Shown here: piece by piece, positions 1-8,601 of the stretch
Position numbering within the stretch: the first letter of the stretch is position 1
Layout of the letters: each line of letters begins with the position of its first letter
DNA from: Thiomicrospira cyclica
GTDB lineage: Bacteria; Pseudomonadota; Gammaproteobacteria; Thiomicrospirales; Thiomicrospiraceae
Length of the DNA: 38,266 nt
Direction of reading: 5' to 3'
Assembly: GCA_020726325.1 (NCBI GenBank)
Contig: DYST01000006.1
Coordinates: forward strand, 1-38,266
Program-made: the position numbers and the translations under genes
The notes under the pieces: model-generated
What the model was told of the DNA's origin: nothing
What the model saw: the letters and a program-made list of their open reading frames with translations, nothing else
Database searches by the model: none

Positions 1-2703
1 AATGATGTTATCTGGTCTTGTCGCTCGCATCCACTCGCGCAAATTATCTAAATCATCAAGATCGATTTCATCCCCCAGAGAACCATCATCATTAATCCAG
101 CGTAACCGTTCATTATCTTTAGTCAAAAATAATACCTTGCCATAAAACGCAGGAATATGTCTTGCTTTACGTGCTGCATCTTTGCTACTTTCTTTGGTTT
201 CGATTAAGCGTGTAATCGCTTCATCACCTGGGAAATGACTGAGTGAAACGATGAAGTCAGGATAAAAATAATTTTTACTTTCACCACGAACTAATTTAAC
301 AGAATAAGGTTTTCTATCGGGATTACGATGCCACCATTCAACAAAATTACATCTATCAAGTGCTTTTGCCAGTGCGAGCTCTTCTGTATTAAGCGTCAAA
401 GAACAATCATAGCAACCGACTGAGTAAGTCGCATCATCAAATTGCCAAATTTTATCTTTAAGCAAAGCGCGTGCATCAGTCATTAACACTTGATCGAGTT
501 GTTCATGCTCTTTTTTAAGTGGCGGCATAATGCCATAACTGTTTTTGCGTGACATTTTCAGCTGTAAATCGGTCGGATAAAGCATGACATCGGGCAAAGG
601 CGCGGCATCTTGCGTAATGGCACGAGAAGCAATCGCGGCATAAATCGCTTCGCCCAATTTATCGCTCTGTTGTAATGCGATCCAATGCGCAGCATCGCGT
701 GCCATGCGTTGCATGGTTTTAGCATCTGGCAACGCATCTAACCCCAATGCTTCAATGGCTTCTTCTATTTTGGGCATCATGCGAGCGGCAAGCACAATTA
801 ATATTTCTTTGATGTCGGCATCTTCTACTTGTGGCAAAGCACGCAAGACTTGCATGGCATCTTTGGCAAGCTGATTACGGTCGGTAATAATTTGCACATC
901 TTGCTCATAATGACTACCTCGCGTTAGTTCGGTATGCACCTCTTTTTCTTTGAGTTGATTTCGGGCAACCTTAACCGCATCGGCTTCGAGTTTTGAGGGG
1001 ATGTCTAACCTAGCTGCTGCACTATGTGATAGCTCACTCATGATGTCAATATCAGGCTTTTCTTCTGTTTTGAGTCTATCGCCCAATTTTGGCAAGGTCG
1101 TTTGACGTGGATAAACTGAAATACCGTTTTCTGCCATTAAAGCCGCAAAAGCTTCCTTATTATCAATGCGTTTTACGATCGGTTTTATCACTGTAGATAC
1201 GACATCTGCTTCTTGTGCCAAACTGCTAAAGTCTTCACTGTCTTCATGCACGGTTAAATCAAATAAACTGCTTTGCCCGAATTCGATTTCTTTATCTTTT
1301 GCTGAGTTTTGCGTTAAAAAATTCTCGTATTTATCATTTTCTGCATCGTCACTATCGTTCATGGGTAGTTGTGCGGCATACACTGCTTGCATCTGTGCCG
1401 TGGGTTTATTGGTGATTTTGGTAAAACCGCCAACCGTTTGGCGCACATCCATTTTTTCGGTTTGTCCTTCGAGTTGGCTTTTAACTTGTGCGGTTGAGCG
1501 CACTGCTTGCTCAAAGCCTTGTTGTGCCTCTGCATTACCAAGATAAATATAGGCAGTATTAAACCCTTCAGGAATCTGCTTTTTACCAGAATAATGTGCT
1601 CGAATGGCTTTATCGACACGCATTGCTCTGCCGATAAACTGCATCGCAAAATCGGTATCATTAACAGGTTTTGTCGATGCCAAAACAAAAGCACGCGGCG
1701 CATCAAACCCTGTCCCTGCCGATTGCTTAAAGATTAGCACTTCTTTGCTGGTATCATTGGCAATTGCCGCCATCATGCTCGGATCTGGATTGTCCGAAGT
1801 ATGAATCCCAATGGCTAAGGGCGACACGCCACACAAATTGCTTAAATCTTGCGCTGCTTCCTCTACCGTGCCAGCACCATTGGCAACCTGAACCAATAAT
1901 AACGGATTGAGTGCAATCCCTGCTTCTTGCAGCTGCTTTTTTAGGAGTTTATTGCGTCGCCAACTTTGACGTAATACGGTACGCTTTAGGTCGGCAACCG
2001 ATTGCACGCTTTGGCGCAAATCGTACACAATCGCTTCGATGTATTTTTTATTAAGCTTTGCCTCGACCACTTCATCTCGTCCGACTAAAAAGCTTTCATA
2101 AGCAGAACGCCCTGATTGCGCTAAAAAGTCTAACAAGCGTTGATCTTTTGGGGTTGCTGTTGCCATGAGCATAAAATCGGGATTAAGCCAATGCGCAAAC
2201 TTACCAAACTCTGTTCCTGCATCTAAAGCAATATGGGCTTCATCGACCACTAAGCCAATTTTTAATGACTTGGCACGAATGAGCGTTACCCATTCGGCAA
2301 TCGTGCGCGTGTCGTCGTCACCATCGGCATTATAGCCTTTGGTACGCCAAGCAGCTTTTGATACCCCTTGTGCGGTCGATAACATCACACTACCGCTACT
2401 GGGTTCTTGATTGCGCCCTTCGGACAATAAAACAGGGGTTAAATCGTGCGCATTGGTAATTAATGCGTCTAGGGTCTGCGTAACAAGCGTGGTAAAGGGT
2501 ACAAACCAAAACCAGACGACATCATGCTGTTGACACACATTCGATAAAATACGCGATAGCATAAACGTCTTGCCAGACCCCGTTGGCGCACGCAACAAAC
2601 ACGGTGGTGGATTATCGCGCAATAAGGCTGTGGTAATATTACTAATTAGCTCTTTTTGAAAAGCTTCGGGTTCGAGAAGATGACTTTGTGAGGCATTGAA
2701 CAT
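1..2703 (-). CDS. res: Type III restriction enzyme Res subunit (helicase/endonuclease), partial, runs off the left window edge
   Basis: Reverse-strand reading from ATG at 2703 (MFNASQSHLLEPEAFQKELISN...) stays open to base 1 (901 codons). Walker A-like LLRAPTGSGKT, DEAH-type VVDEAH, motif III-like MATATP, C-terminal PD-(D/E)XK-like YPDFIVSL...IETKES. Directly follows mod. Not in the ORF track, probably because it has no stop inside the window. Confidence 0.9.
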   Translation of the reverse strand, partial: MFNASQSHLLEPEAFQKELISNITTALLRDNPPPCLLRAPTGSGKTFMLSRILSNVCQQHDVVWFWFVPFTTLVTQTLDALITNAHDLTPVLLSEGRNQEPSSGSVMLSTAQGVSKAAWRTKGYNADGDDDTRTIAEWVTLIRAKSLKIGLVVDEAHIALDAGTEFGKFAHWLNPDFMLMATATPKDQRLLDFLAQSGRSAYESFLVGRDEVVEAKLNKKYIEAIVYDLRQSVQSVADLKRTVLRQSWRRNKLLKKQLQEAGIALNPLLLVQVANGAGTVEEAAQDLSNLCGVSPLAIGIHTSDNPDPSMMAAIANDTSKEVLIFKQSAGTGFDAPRAFVLASTKPVNDTDFAMQFIGRAMRVDKAIRAHYSGKKQIPEGFNTAYIYLGNAEAQQGFEQAVRSTAQVKSQLEGQTEKMDVRQTVGGFTKITNKPTAQMQAVYAAQLPMNDSDDAENDKYENFLTQNSAKDKEIEFGQSSLFDLTVHEDSEDFSSLAQEADVVSTVIKPIVKRIDNKEAFAALMAENGISVYPRQTTLPKLGDRLKTEEKPDIDIMSELSHSAAARLDIPSKLEADAVKVARNQLKEKEVHTELTRGSHYEQDVQIITDRNQLAKDAMQVLRALPQVEDADIKEILIVLAARMMPKIEEAIEALGLDALPDAKTMQRMARDAAHWIALQQSDKLGEAIYAAIASRAITQDAAPLPDVMLYPTDLQLKMSRKNSYGIMPPLKKEHEQLDQVLMTDARALLKDKIWQFDDATYSVGCYDCSLTLNTEELALAKALDRCNFVEWWHRNPDRKPYSVKLVRGESKNYFYPDFIVSLSHFPGDEAITRLIETKESSKDAARKARHIPAFYGKVLFLTKDNERLRWINDDGSLGDEIDLDDLDNLREWMRATRPDNII

Positions 2704-2705
2704 AA

Positions 2706-4559
2706 TTACTTACCGCTTACTTGTTTTTGGGTACGAATCAGACTATCCGCTAAATTGTAGCAGTTCGCCACTCTGCCAGCTTTGATAAAAGCCGCTTCGA
2801 CCGTATCGGGACGGTCGGAATAAACCGCCACACGCTCGCACGGATAGGCAAGCAATTGCTTGATGGCGGGCTTACTGACAACAGGACAAACTAAAACGGC
2901 TAAGGTGTCATTACTGGCAATCACAATCACTTCTTCATTGGTTTCGACTCCAGCCGCCTGTGCTTCTCGCAATCGTAGCATAAGCGTGGCATGTTCTGGC
3001 GTGAGTTCAAATAGCGCGTCAGCACTTTGCAATAAATCAAGCTGCAAATAGGCAAAACTGCCCCCTAAGGCTTTTTGGGTATTTTTTCCATTAATAACAC
3101 TACGCACGCGTTCAGCACAGACATCTCGACATAAATTTTTATCGGGTTCTTTAGCGGTTGCTTCGGTGCTAGAACAGATGATAAATTGTCGGTTTCCACC
3201 GTCTTCGTTATTTAATGCTAATACGGCATGAGCTGTTGTGCCACTACCTGCAAAGAAATCTAAAATAATATCATTGGGCTTACTGGCTTGGTGGATTAGC
3301 TCTTTGATAAGCGTTACAGGTTTAGGGTATTGAAATACTTTTGCACCAAAAAGCTCTTGTATTAACTCTGAACCTTCACCCGCTTGAGGAGAACGAATAC
3401 TAACAACATCTTCATCATCTTGTTCTTCTGTTAGCCTAGAAATCCAAGAACTTAATGGATTAGTATGGCTTTGCAAGTCTTTCCAATGTTTTTTAAATAA
3501 TGGACGACCAAAACCGACTTTTTTATTTAACCAAAAATCTAAATCTGGTGTATCTCTTGATAACAGTGGGCGTTTTCTTTTAGGCGTAACAGGAATATTA
3601 CCAGCGTCAATATCTGCTAGTAGTTCATCCATGCTTATCCAAGTCTTAACCACTTCATCTTGCGGAAAGAGAATTTTATCTTGCTTAATAAATTCTTCTA
3701 TTGTTTCCGTGCGAACGGTTGCACCATCTTTGAGGTTCTTTTCGCTGGCATATCTCCATACGCTGTTTTCATCGCACGGATACCAAGTATCTGTTTTAGG
3801 ATTATGAATAGGGTAATATAAATTCTTCCTATTAAAACGGTCAAAAGCTAAAGTTAATGGATCGCCATTCCAAGGACCTCTAGGGTCATTATCTGGATTT
3901 TTATATTTCTTCTGGGTTTTATCTCTACCTGTAAACGAAAAACCTTCACCTGCATAAATTAAAATATGCTCATGCACATCACTAAAATTTGCGCTTTTAG
4001 CACTTGTAGAATCTCGTGTCCGCCACACCAAACTTCCTAATCGACGATTGGGAAAAACCTCATCCATCAACAACTCTAACTTTGAACGATTTTCATCATT
4101 AATCGATACCATAATGACACCATCAGGCGTGAGTAAATCCCGTGCTAGCACAAGGCGACGATACAAAAATTCTAACCATTGCGAATGACGGTATTTATCG
4201 GTACTGCTCACAAAGCGGTCGTTATACACCCAGTCTTTATTGCCCGTGTTGTAGGGCGGGTCGATGTAAATGACGCGAATTTTACCCCGATGTGTTGTGC
4301 GTAATAAACGCAAAGCATCGTAATTATCGCCTTCGATAATGAGGCTTTGCGAAGCATGTTGGCTGTTTTCTGGCAAGCAAGAGGATTCTGCAATCAGTTT
4401 TGGCAACACAATATTGGCATTAACCGCTTGATCACGGGCGATTAAATCGGCTTCCCATACTAAGCCCAGTTTTCGACTGGTTAGGTGTTCGGCGAGTAAT
4501 CGGCGTAACTGCTGTTCATTGAGCTGATCGAGTTGTTTTAGAATGTCTTGTTTTTGCAT
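2706..4559 (-). CDS. mod: Type III restriction-modification DNA methyltransferase (Mod)
   Basis: 617 aa ORF; IYIDPPYNTGNKDWVYNDRF (DPPY catalytic motif), LDFFAGSGTTAHAVLALN (SAM-binding motif), mod-res order. Confidence 0.93.
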   Translation of the reverse strand: MQKQDILKQLDQLNEQQLRRLLAEHLTSRKLGLVWEADLIARDQAVNANIVLPKLIAESSCLPENSQHASQSLIIEGDNYDALRLLRTTHRGKIRVIYIDPPYNTGNKDWVYNDRFVSSTDKYRHSQWLEFLYRRLVLARDLLTPDGVIMVSINDENRSKLELLMDEVFPNRRLGSLVWRTRDSTSAKSANFSDVHEHILIYAGEGFSFTGRDKTQKKYKNPDNDPRGPWNGDPLTLAFDRFNRKNLYYPIHNPKTDTWYPCDENSVWRYASEKNLKDGATVRTETIEEFIKQDKILFPQDEVVKTWISMDELLADIDAGNIPVTPKRKRPLLSRDTPDLDFWLNKKVGFGRPLFKKHWKDLQSHTNPLSSWISRLTEEQDDEDVVSIRSPQAGEGSELIQELFGAKVFQYPKPVTLIKELIHQASKPNDIILDFFAGSGTTAHAVLALNNEDGGNRQFIICSSTEATAKEPDKNLCRDVCAERVRSVINGKNTQKALGGSFAYLQLDLLQSADALFELTPEHATLMLRLREAQAAGVETNEEVIVIASNDTLAVLVCPVVSKPAIKQLLAYPCERVAVYSDRPDTVEAAFIKAGRVANCYNLADSLIRTQKQVSGK

Positions 4560-4575
4560 GGTATTTACACATTAA

Positions 4576-5442
4576 TTATTGTGATGACTGATGTAGATAT
4601 GTTATGTCGGAAATACTTAAACCTGTCATCTCAGCAACAGTTTCCATATCAAAGCCCTTAGCAAGCATGGTTTTAGCGATTTCAATTTTCCCTTCAATTT
4701 TCCCTTCAATCTTTCCTTTTTTCTCCCCATCCATAAATGCCGTATCAATGGTTGCTTGTGCTTCGTTGTAAGATAAAACACTTTTCAGATAGACATCGTA
4801 TTGATCACTATCTAAGTGCGATACTTGTGCAATTTCAAAACCCTTTTGAAAAATCGGTTCGTTTAGAATGGCTGGGATATGATCAAAGTCTTCGAGATGT
4901 TTTAGAAAATAAACCCACTTATCAAAATGCGTTTCGAGTTGATCTTCTGTTTTATTAAACAGCGGCATTTGTAAAAACTTAAAATGCAATTTATCGTAGA
5001 AAACATCACCGTCTTGATCTTTTAGGCAGACATCACGGCGGAATTTGCGTTCTTCTTCTTTTTCGTCATATTTGAAATCGAGGATTGCAATGAAATAGAC
5101 AGGCAGGAGCTTAAAATTCCACACGCCTTTTTGTCCCTGCTCACGAATGGCTGAAGTCGAGTAAAACAACGAGCGATCTTTGAAAAACTGCATCTTCGCT
5201 TTTTGCATTTCGACAATAAAACGTTCCCCTGTCGAGCTTTCGCAATAAATATCAAACACCGCTTTACGTTCGTCAATCGTATCTGCAAGACTTTCAGGAT
5301 TCTTAAAGCTTAATTTTGCTATTTGATGCTGTGGAGGCAGAAGTTGATTTAAAAAATCAACTAATAAATCCTTACTGGCTTCTTCGCCAAACAGCTTCTT
5401 AAAGCCAAAATCGGTATAAGGATTAAAGTATTTACTAATCAT
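4576..5442 (-). CDS. Rpn family recombination-promoting nuclease / PD-(D/E)XK family putative transposase
   Basis: Start MISKYFNPYTDFGFKKLFGEE preceded by AAAGG; FDIYCESSTGERFIVEMQ (D...ExQ active-site pattern); C-terminal GKIEGKIEGKIE and MLAKGFDMETVAEMTGLS typical of the family. The ORF-track start (5688) overlaps the upstream kinase gene and is unlikely. Confidence 0.88.
   Translation of the reverse strand: MISKYFNPYTDFGFKKLFGEEASKDLLVDFLNQLLPPQHQIAKLSFKNPESLADTIDERKAVFDIYCESSTGERFIVEMQKAKMQFFKDRSLFYSTSAIREQGQKGVWNFKLLPVYFIAILDFKYDEKEEERKFRRDVCLKDQDGDVFYDKLHFKFLQMPLFNKTEDQLETHFDKWVYFLKHLEDFDHIPAILNEPIFQKGFEIAQVSHLDSDQYDVYLKSVLSYNEAQATIDTAFMDGEKKGKIEGKIEGKIEIAKTMLAKGFDMETVAEMTGLSISDITYLHQSSQ
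4681..4716 (-). repeat. 12-nt tandem repeat, 3 copies (ttcaattttccc x2 + ttcaatctttcc on + strand), encoding GKIE x3 in the Rpn-like protein
   Basis: Read directly from the sequence. Confidence 0.9.
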
Positions 5443-5479
5443 AGAGATACCTTTATGAATGGATATTTTGGTGTACTTT

Positions 5480-6574
5480 TCATAGCGATCTCGCAAAAGA
5501 CAACTGCCATATAAAATTAATTGAACCCTGTGTGTTGTGTTCCAACTTAAGCGCACCGTTAATACGTTGTAATACTTGACCCATCTGCCACAAACCCAAC
5601 CCCAAGCCCTGCTCAGAAGATGTCCATAAAGGCTCTTGCATGCGCTTAAAGGTTGCTTCATCAATCGATTTTGGATGACAAAATACAAGCTCTAATTTAT
5701 CGGTTCGTTGTTCCATCACCAAACTCACTGCTTGCAAAGCATCTGCATGTTGCTGATAGTTACGCATTAATTGAAAAGCGGCATCATCAAGTGCTGTCCA
5801 TTCACCCCAAATAAGTACATCAGAGATGTTTTGTTCAATATGCAATATCACACCATGCACCTGCGCCCAACGCAACAGTCGTGCGAACAACTCGGATAAA
5901 GGAATTGCAATCAGATTAACATCTTGTGTATTATTCATATCCCCAGGTGCTGTTAATCTTTTTGCTAATAGCGCGGCTCTATCAGCCATTAAGGGTGCTA
6001 CAGCCTGCCAGCGTTGTAAGGCACTAACCGCATCATTGACGGCAGTTGCCTGCACCTGATTTTGCCACAAGACCATCATTTGCGCTAAGTTTTTAAGATC
6101 ATGTGCTAAAAACATTTGATAGCGCGCAATCCCCTGCTCAAAACTTGTTACCTGACGCATTTTTAAAGCTAAATCCAGCGCACATAAAGCACGTAATTGT
6201 TGACGCAATAATTCAAAATAAAAAGCCTGCTCCCAACGCGCACTGGTTACATAAAATGTAAACTGCAAAGATGCTTCAGACTCAATCACTTCAAAAGTAT
6301 GCACATAGTGGCTTTTTTTACCCTGCTCACGCTCAATCACTTGACCAAACCAATGTAATCGCCATTTCAATCCACAAATCGCTAATGGCGTTAAACAGAC
6401 AAATAAACTGTCTAAAAAATGAATTAAATCTCGCTCTGTTATTTCATTCAGCTGTTGTATTTGCTTTAGCGCACGCATAAAAACATGCCACTTTCTGCGC
6501 AAATACAGCAAAACAGCAATCACAGTTATACCAACCGTGAGCAAAAACAGATACAACCACTCAGGAATGAGCAC
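5480..6574 (-). CDS. PrsK-like membrane histidine kinase with degenerate ATP-binding domain
   Basis: N-terminal TM; H-box FLAHDLKNLAQMM as in PrsK; G2-like GLGLGL; G1 box absent. GTG start at 6574 with upstream GGGA, overlapping the regulator stop; the track uses TTG at 6586. Confidence 0.75.
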   Translation of the reverse strand: MLIPEWLYLFLLTVGITVIAVLLYLRRKWHVFMRALKQIQQLNEITERDLIHFLDSLFVCLTPLAICGLKWRLHWFGQVIEREQGKKSHYVHTFEVIESEASLQFTFYVTSARWEQAFYFELLRQQLRALCALDLALKMRQVTSFEQGIARYQMFLAHDLKNLAQMMVLWQNQVQATAVNDAVSALQRWQAVAPLMADRAALLAKRLTAPGDMNNTQDVNLIAIPLSELFARLLRWAQVHGVILHIEQNISDVLIWGEWTALDDAAFQLMRNYQQHADALQAVSLVMEQRTDKLELVFCHPKSIDEATFKRMQEPLWTSSEQGLGLGLWQMGQVLQRINGALKLEHNTQGSINFIWQLSFARSL

Positions 6575-7175
6575 GATTAATCCCAAACTTATCCATCAGA
6601 TAGTAAACATTTTCACGCTTGACTCCTAACCGACGCGCCGTTTCATGCACATTTTCATTGCTTTGCAGCCAGACCTGAACAAACAGACGCTTTTCTGCTT
6701 CATTTCGCACCGACTTTAAGCCCGCATCTTCTGAAATATCAAAACGAATGGCATGCATACCCTGCAACTTGGCTTGCGACTCTTGTTTTAGAAATAAAAA
6801 TGCGCGTTTAATGGCAGCAATCAAAGGTTCTATTGCTGTTGGTTTGGTTAGAAAGTCAAATGCACCTAAAGATAAAGCTTTAAATACAATTTCTTCTTGA
6901 TCCTGCCCTGTCAGCACAATTACTTTTGTCTGTGGTCGCGTCATAATCATCTGCGACAAAAGCGAAAAACCAATTTCTGGCGTATAAGGCATAGGAGGTA
7001 GCCCTAAATCAAGTAAAACCACATCAGGCATTTGACTGGATTGTTGCTGTAATAATGCACGCACGGCTTCAGCACTATTAGCCGTATCAATGCTAAAATG
7101 AGCCGACAAGCTCGATGATAGTAACGATAACAAAATTGGGTCATCGTCAATGAGTAATATTTTATCGTTCGCCAT
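6561..7175 (-). CDS. PrsR-like response regulator: receiver + Fis-type HTH, no sigma-54 AAA+ domain
   Basis: LLIDDDP, LLDLGLPPMPYTPEIGF, VIVLTGQ, KALSLGAFDFLTKP resemble the PrsR receiver; C-terminal ETARRLGVKRENVYYLMDKFGINR HTH; 204 aa in total. Confidence 0.85.
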   Translation of the reverse strand: MANDKILLIDDDPILLSLLSSSLSAHFSIDTANSAEAVRALLQQQSSQMPDVVLLDLGLPPMPYTPEIGFSLLSQMIMTRPQTKVIVLTGQDQEEIVFKALSLGAFDFLTKPTAIEPLIAAIKRAFLFLKQESQAKLQGMHAIRFDISEDAGLKSVRNEAEKRLFVQVWLQSNENVHETARRLGVKRENVYYLMDKFGINRAHS

Positions 7176-7303
7176 GCTACCCTACGTCTCTTTTAGAATG
7201 CGCTTGTATCATCAAAAAACAGTCATTACCAGCTCAACTTGCGTAACAACAGAGCATGGAATTGTACCACCAGTTATTTATTTTCATGTACAATTAGAAA
7301 ATT

Positions 7304-7531
7304 ATGTCAGCACATTCAAAAAAAATCGATTGCCTTCACTGTCAGCACTACTATATCACTTGGGATAGCGAACGTCCGCATGGCTGCAAGTATTTTGCTT
7401 TTAAGTCGATGCAAATGCCACTTTTAGCAGTTAGCGAATCTAGCGGTCACTCTTGCCAAGCATTTAGTCAGAAAAGCCACCCGCATAGCCAAGACAAAAA
7501 ACCGCCTAATAAAGGCGGTTGGGTGGCTTAG
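7304..7531 (+). CDS. Small conserved Cys-rich (possible metal-binding) protein
   Basis: MSAHSKKIDCLHCQHYYITWDSERPHGCKYFAFKSMQMPLLAVSESSGHSCQAF: CxxC...PHGC...C pattern recalled as a widespread small proteobacterial family. Confidence 0.72.
   Translation: MSAHSKKIDCLHCQHYYITWDSERPHGCKYFAFKSMQMPLLAVSESSGHSCQAFSQKSHPHSQDKKPPNKGGWVA
7495..7519 (-). terminator. Rho-independent terminator for the mltG-end transcript
   Basis: Minus strand: ACCGCCT-TTATT-AGGCGGT followed by TTTTTTG; stem arms at 7501-7507 and 7513-7519; lies just downstream of the mltG stop (7588). Confidence 0.8.
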
Positions 7532-7587
7532 TTTGATCGATTCAGGATAGCGTCACACGCAGATGAATATTCAGAATGCACCATCTT

Positions 7588-8580
7588 TTATTTTTTTAAC
7601 TGATACTTGCGCACTGCCGCATTATGTTCTTCCAATGTCACCGAAAACTGATGACTACCATCCCCCTTGGCGACAAAGTAAATGGCTTCACTATTAGCAG
7701 GATGCAACACCGCATAAATCGACTCAGCACTCGCTAACGCAATCGGCGTTGGTGGCAAGCCTTTGTGCATATAGGTATTATAGGGCGAAGGGTCAGCAAG
7801 GTCTTTTTTATGGATATTGCCATCGAAACGACTGCCCAAGCCATAAATAACCGTCGGATCCATTTGCAATGGAATCCCTTTTTTCAGACGTTGTACAATT
7901 GCCGCAGCAATCATCGCACGCTCACTGGCAACGCCCGTTTCTTTTTCGACAATAGAAGCAGCAATCACTACTTCGTAAGCATTTTTAAATGGCAGACCTT
8001 CAGCCCGCTTAGGCCACTCGCGCTCAAGCATTTCTGTTAGGGCATGATTTGCCCGTTTATAAAAGCTACTTTCAGTCGTTCTGGCATGAATAAAATAGGT
8101 ATCAGGGAGTAACATACCTTCGGCGTTATCAGGTATGGCAAGCAGCTTTGTCAATTCGCGCGTATCTGCATCAGCAAAGTCACGCTTAATTTTTTCATTG
8201 GTTTGAACGACTTTCATGGCTTGTGCCAGTGTCATCCCTTCAATTAAAGTAACTGGATATTGCACTTCTGGATCATTAACAAGATGCGTTAATAACTCCT
8301 GATAGGTCCAAGTGGTATCAACTTTGTAATCTCCAGCCCTGAGCTTGTGCTCCATCTTAGAAAATCTTACCAGAGCATTAAAGACAAGTGGATAATCAAC
8401 CACACCTGCTGCATCCAACTGACGGATAACAGTCCCAAGCGTTGCCCCCGATGGAATACTAATAACCATCTGCTTGGGTGTTTGACTAATAGGCGACAAT
8501 GACATTGAAAAAAACCACTGGTACATGCCTGTCATAATCATGCCAGCCATTGCAATCCAGACCACACCTTGACGTAGCAT
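7588..8580 (-). CDS. mltG: Endolytic murein transglycosylase MltG (YceG-like)
   Basis: MltG motifs: IPSGATLGTVIRQL, LLPDTYF, AASIVEKETGVASERAMIAAAIVQRLKKGIPLQMDPTVIYGLG, PYNTYMHKGLPPTPIALAS. Confidence 0.95.
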   Translation of the reverse strand: MLRQGVVWIAMAGMIMTGMYQWFFSMSLSPISQTPKQMVISIPSGATLGTVIRQLDAAGVVDYPLVFNALVRFSKMEHKLRAGDYKVDTTWTYQELLTHLVNDPEVQYPVTLIEGMTLAQAMKVVQTNEKIKRDFADADTRELTKLLAIPDNAEGMLLPDTYFIHARTTESSFYKRANHALTEMLEREWPKRAEGLPFKNAYEVVIAASIVEKETGVASERAMIAAAIVQRLKKGIPLQMDPTVIYGLGSRFDGNIHKKDLADPSPYNTYMHKGLPPTPIALASAESIYAVLHPANSEAIYFVAKGDGSHQFSVTLEEHNAAVRKYQLKK

Positions 8581-8601
8581 GACACCTATCCCGTAATAAA
8601 A

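Noticed and set aside
1166-1804. Several plus- and minus-strand ORFs of 60-126 aa inside the res region
   Set aside because: They overlap the open Res frame, which has clear helicase and nuclease motifs; the small ORFs show no recognisable domains.
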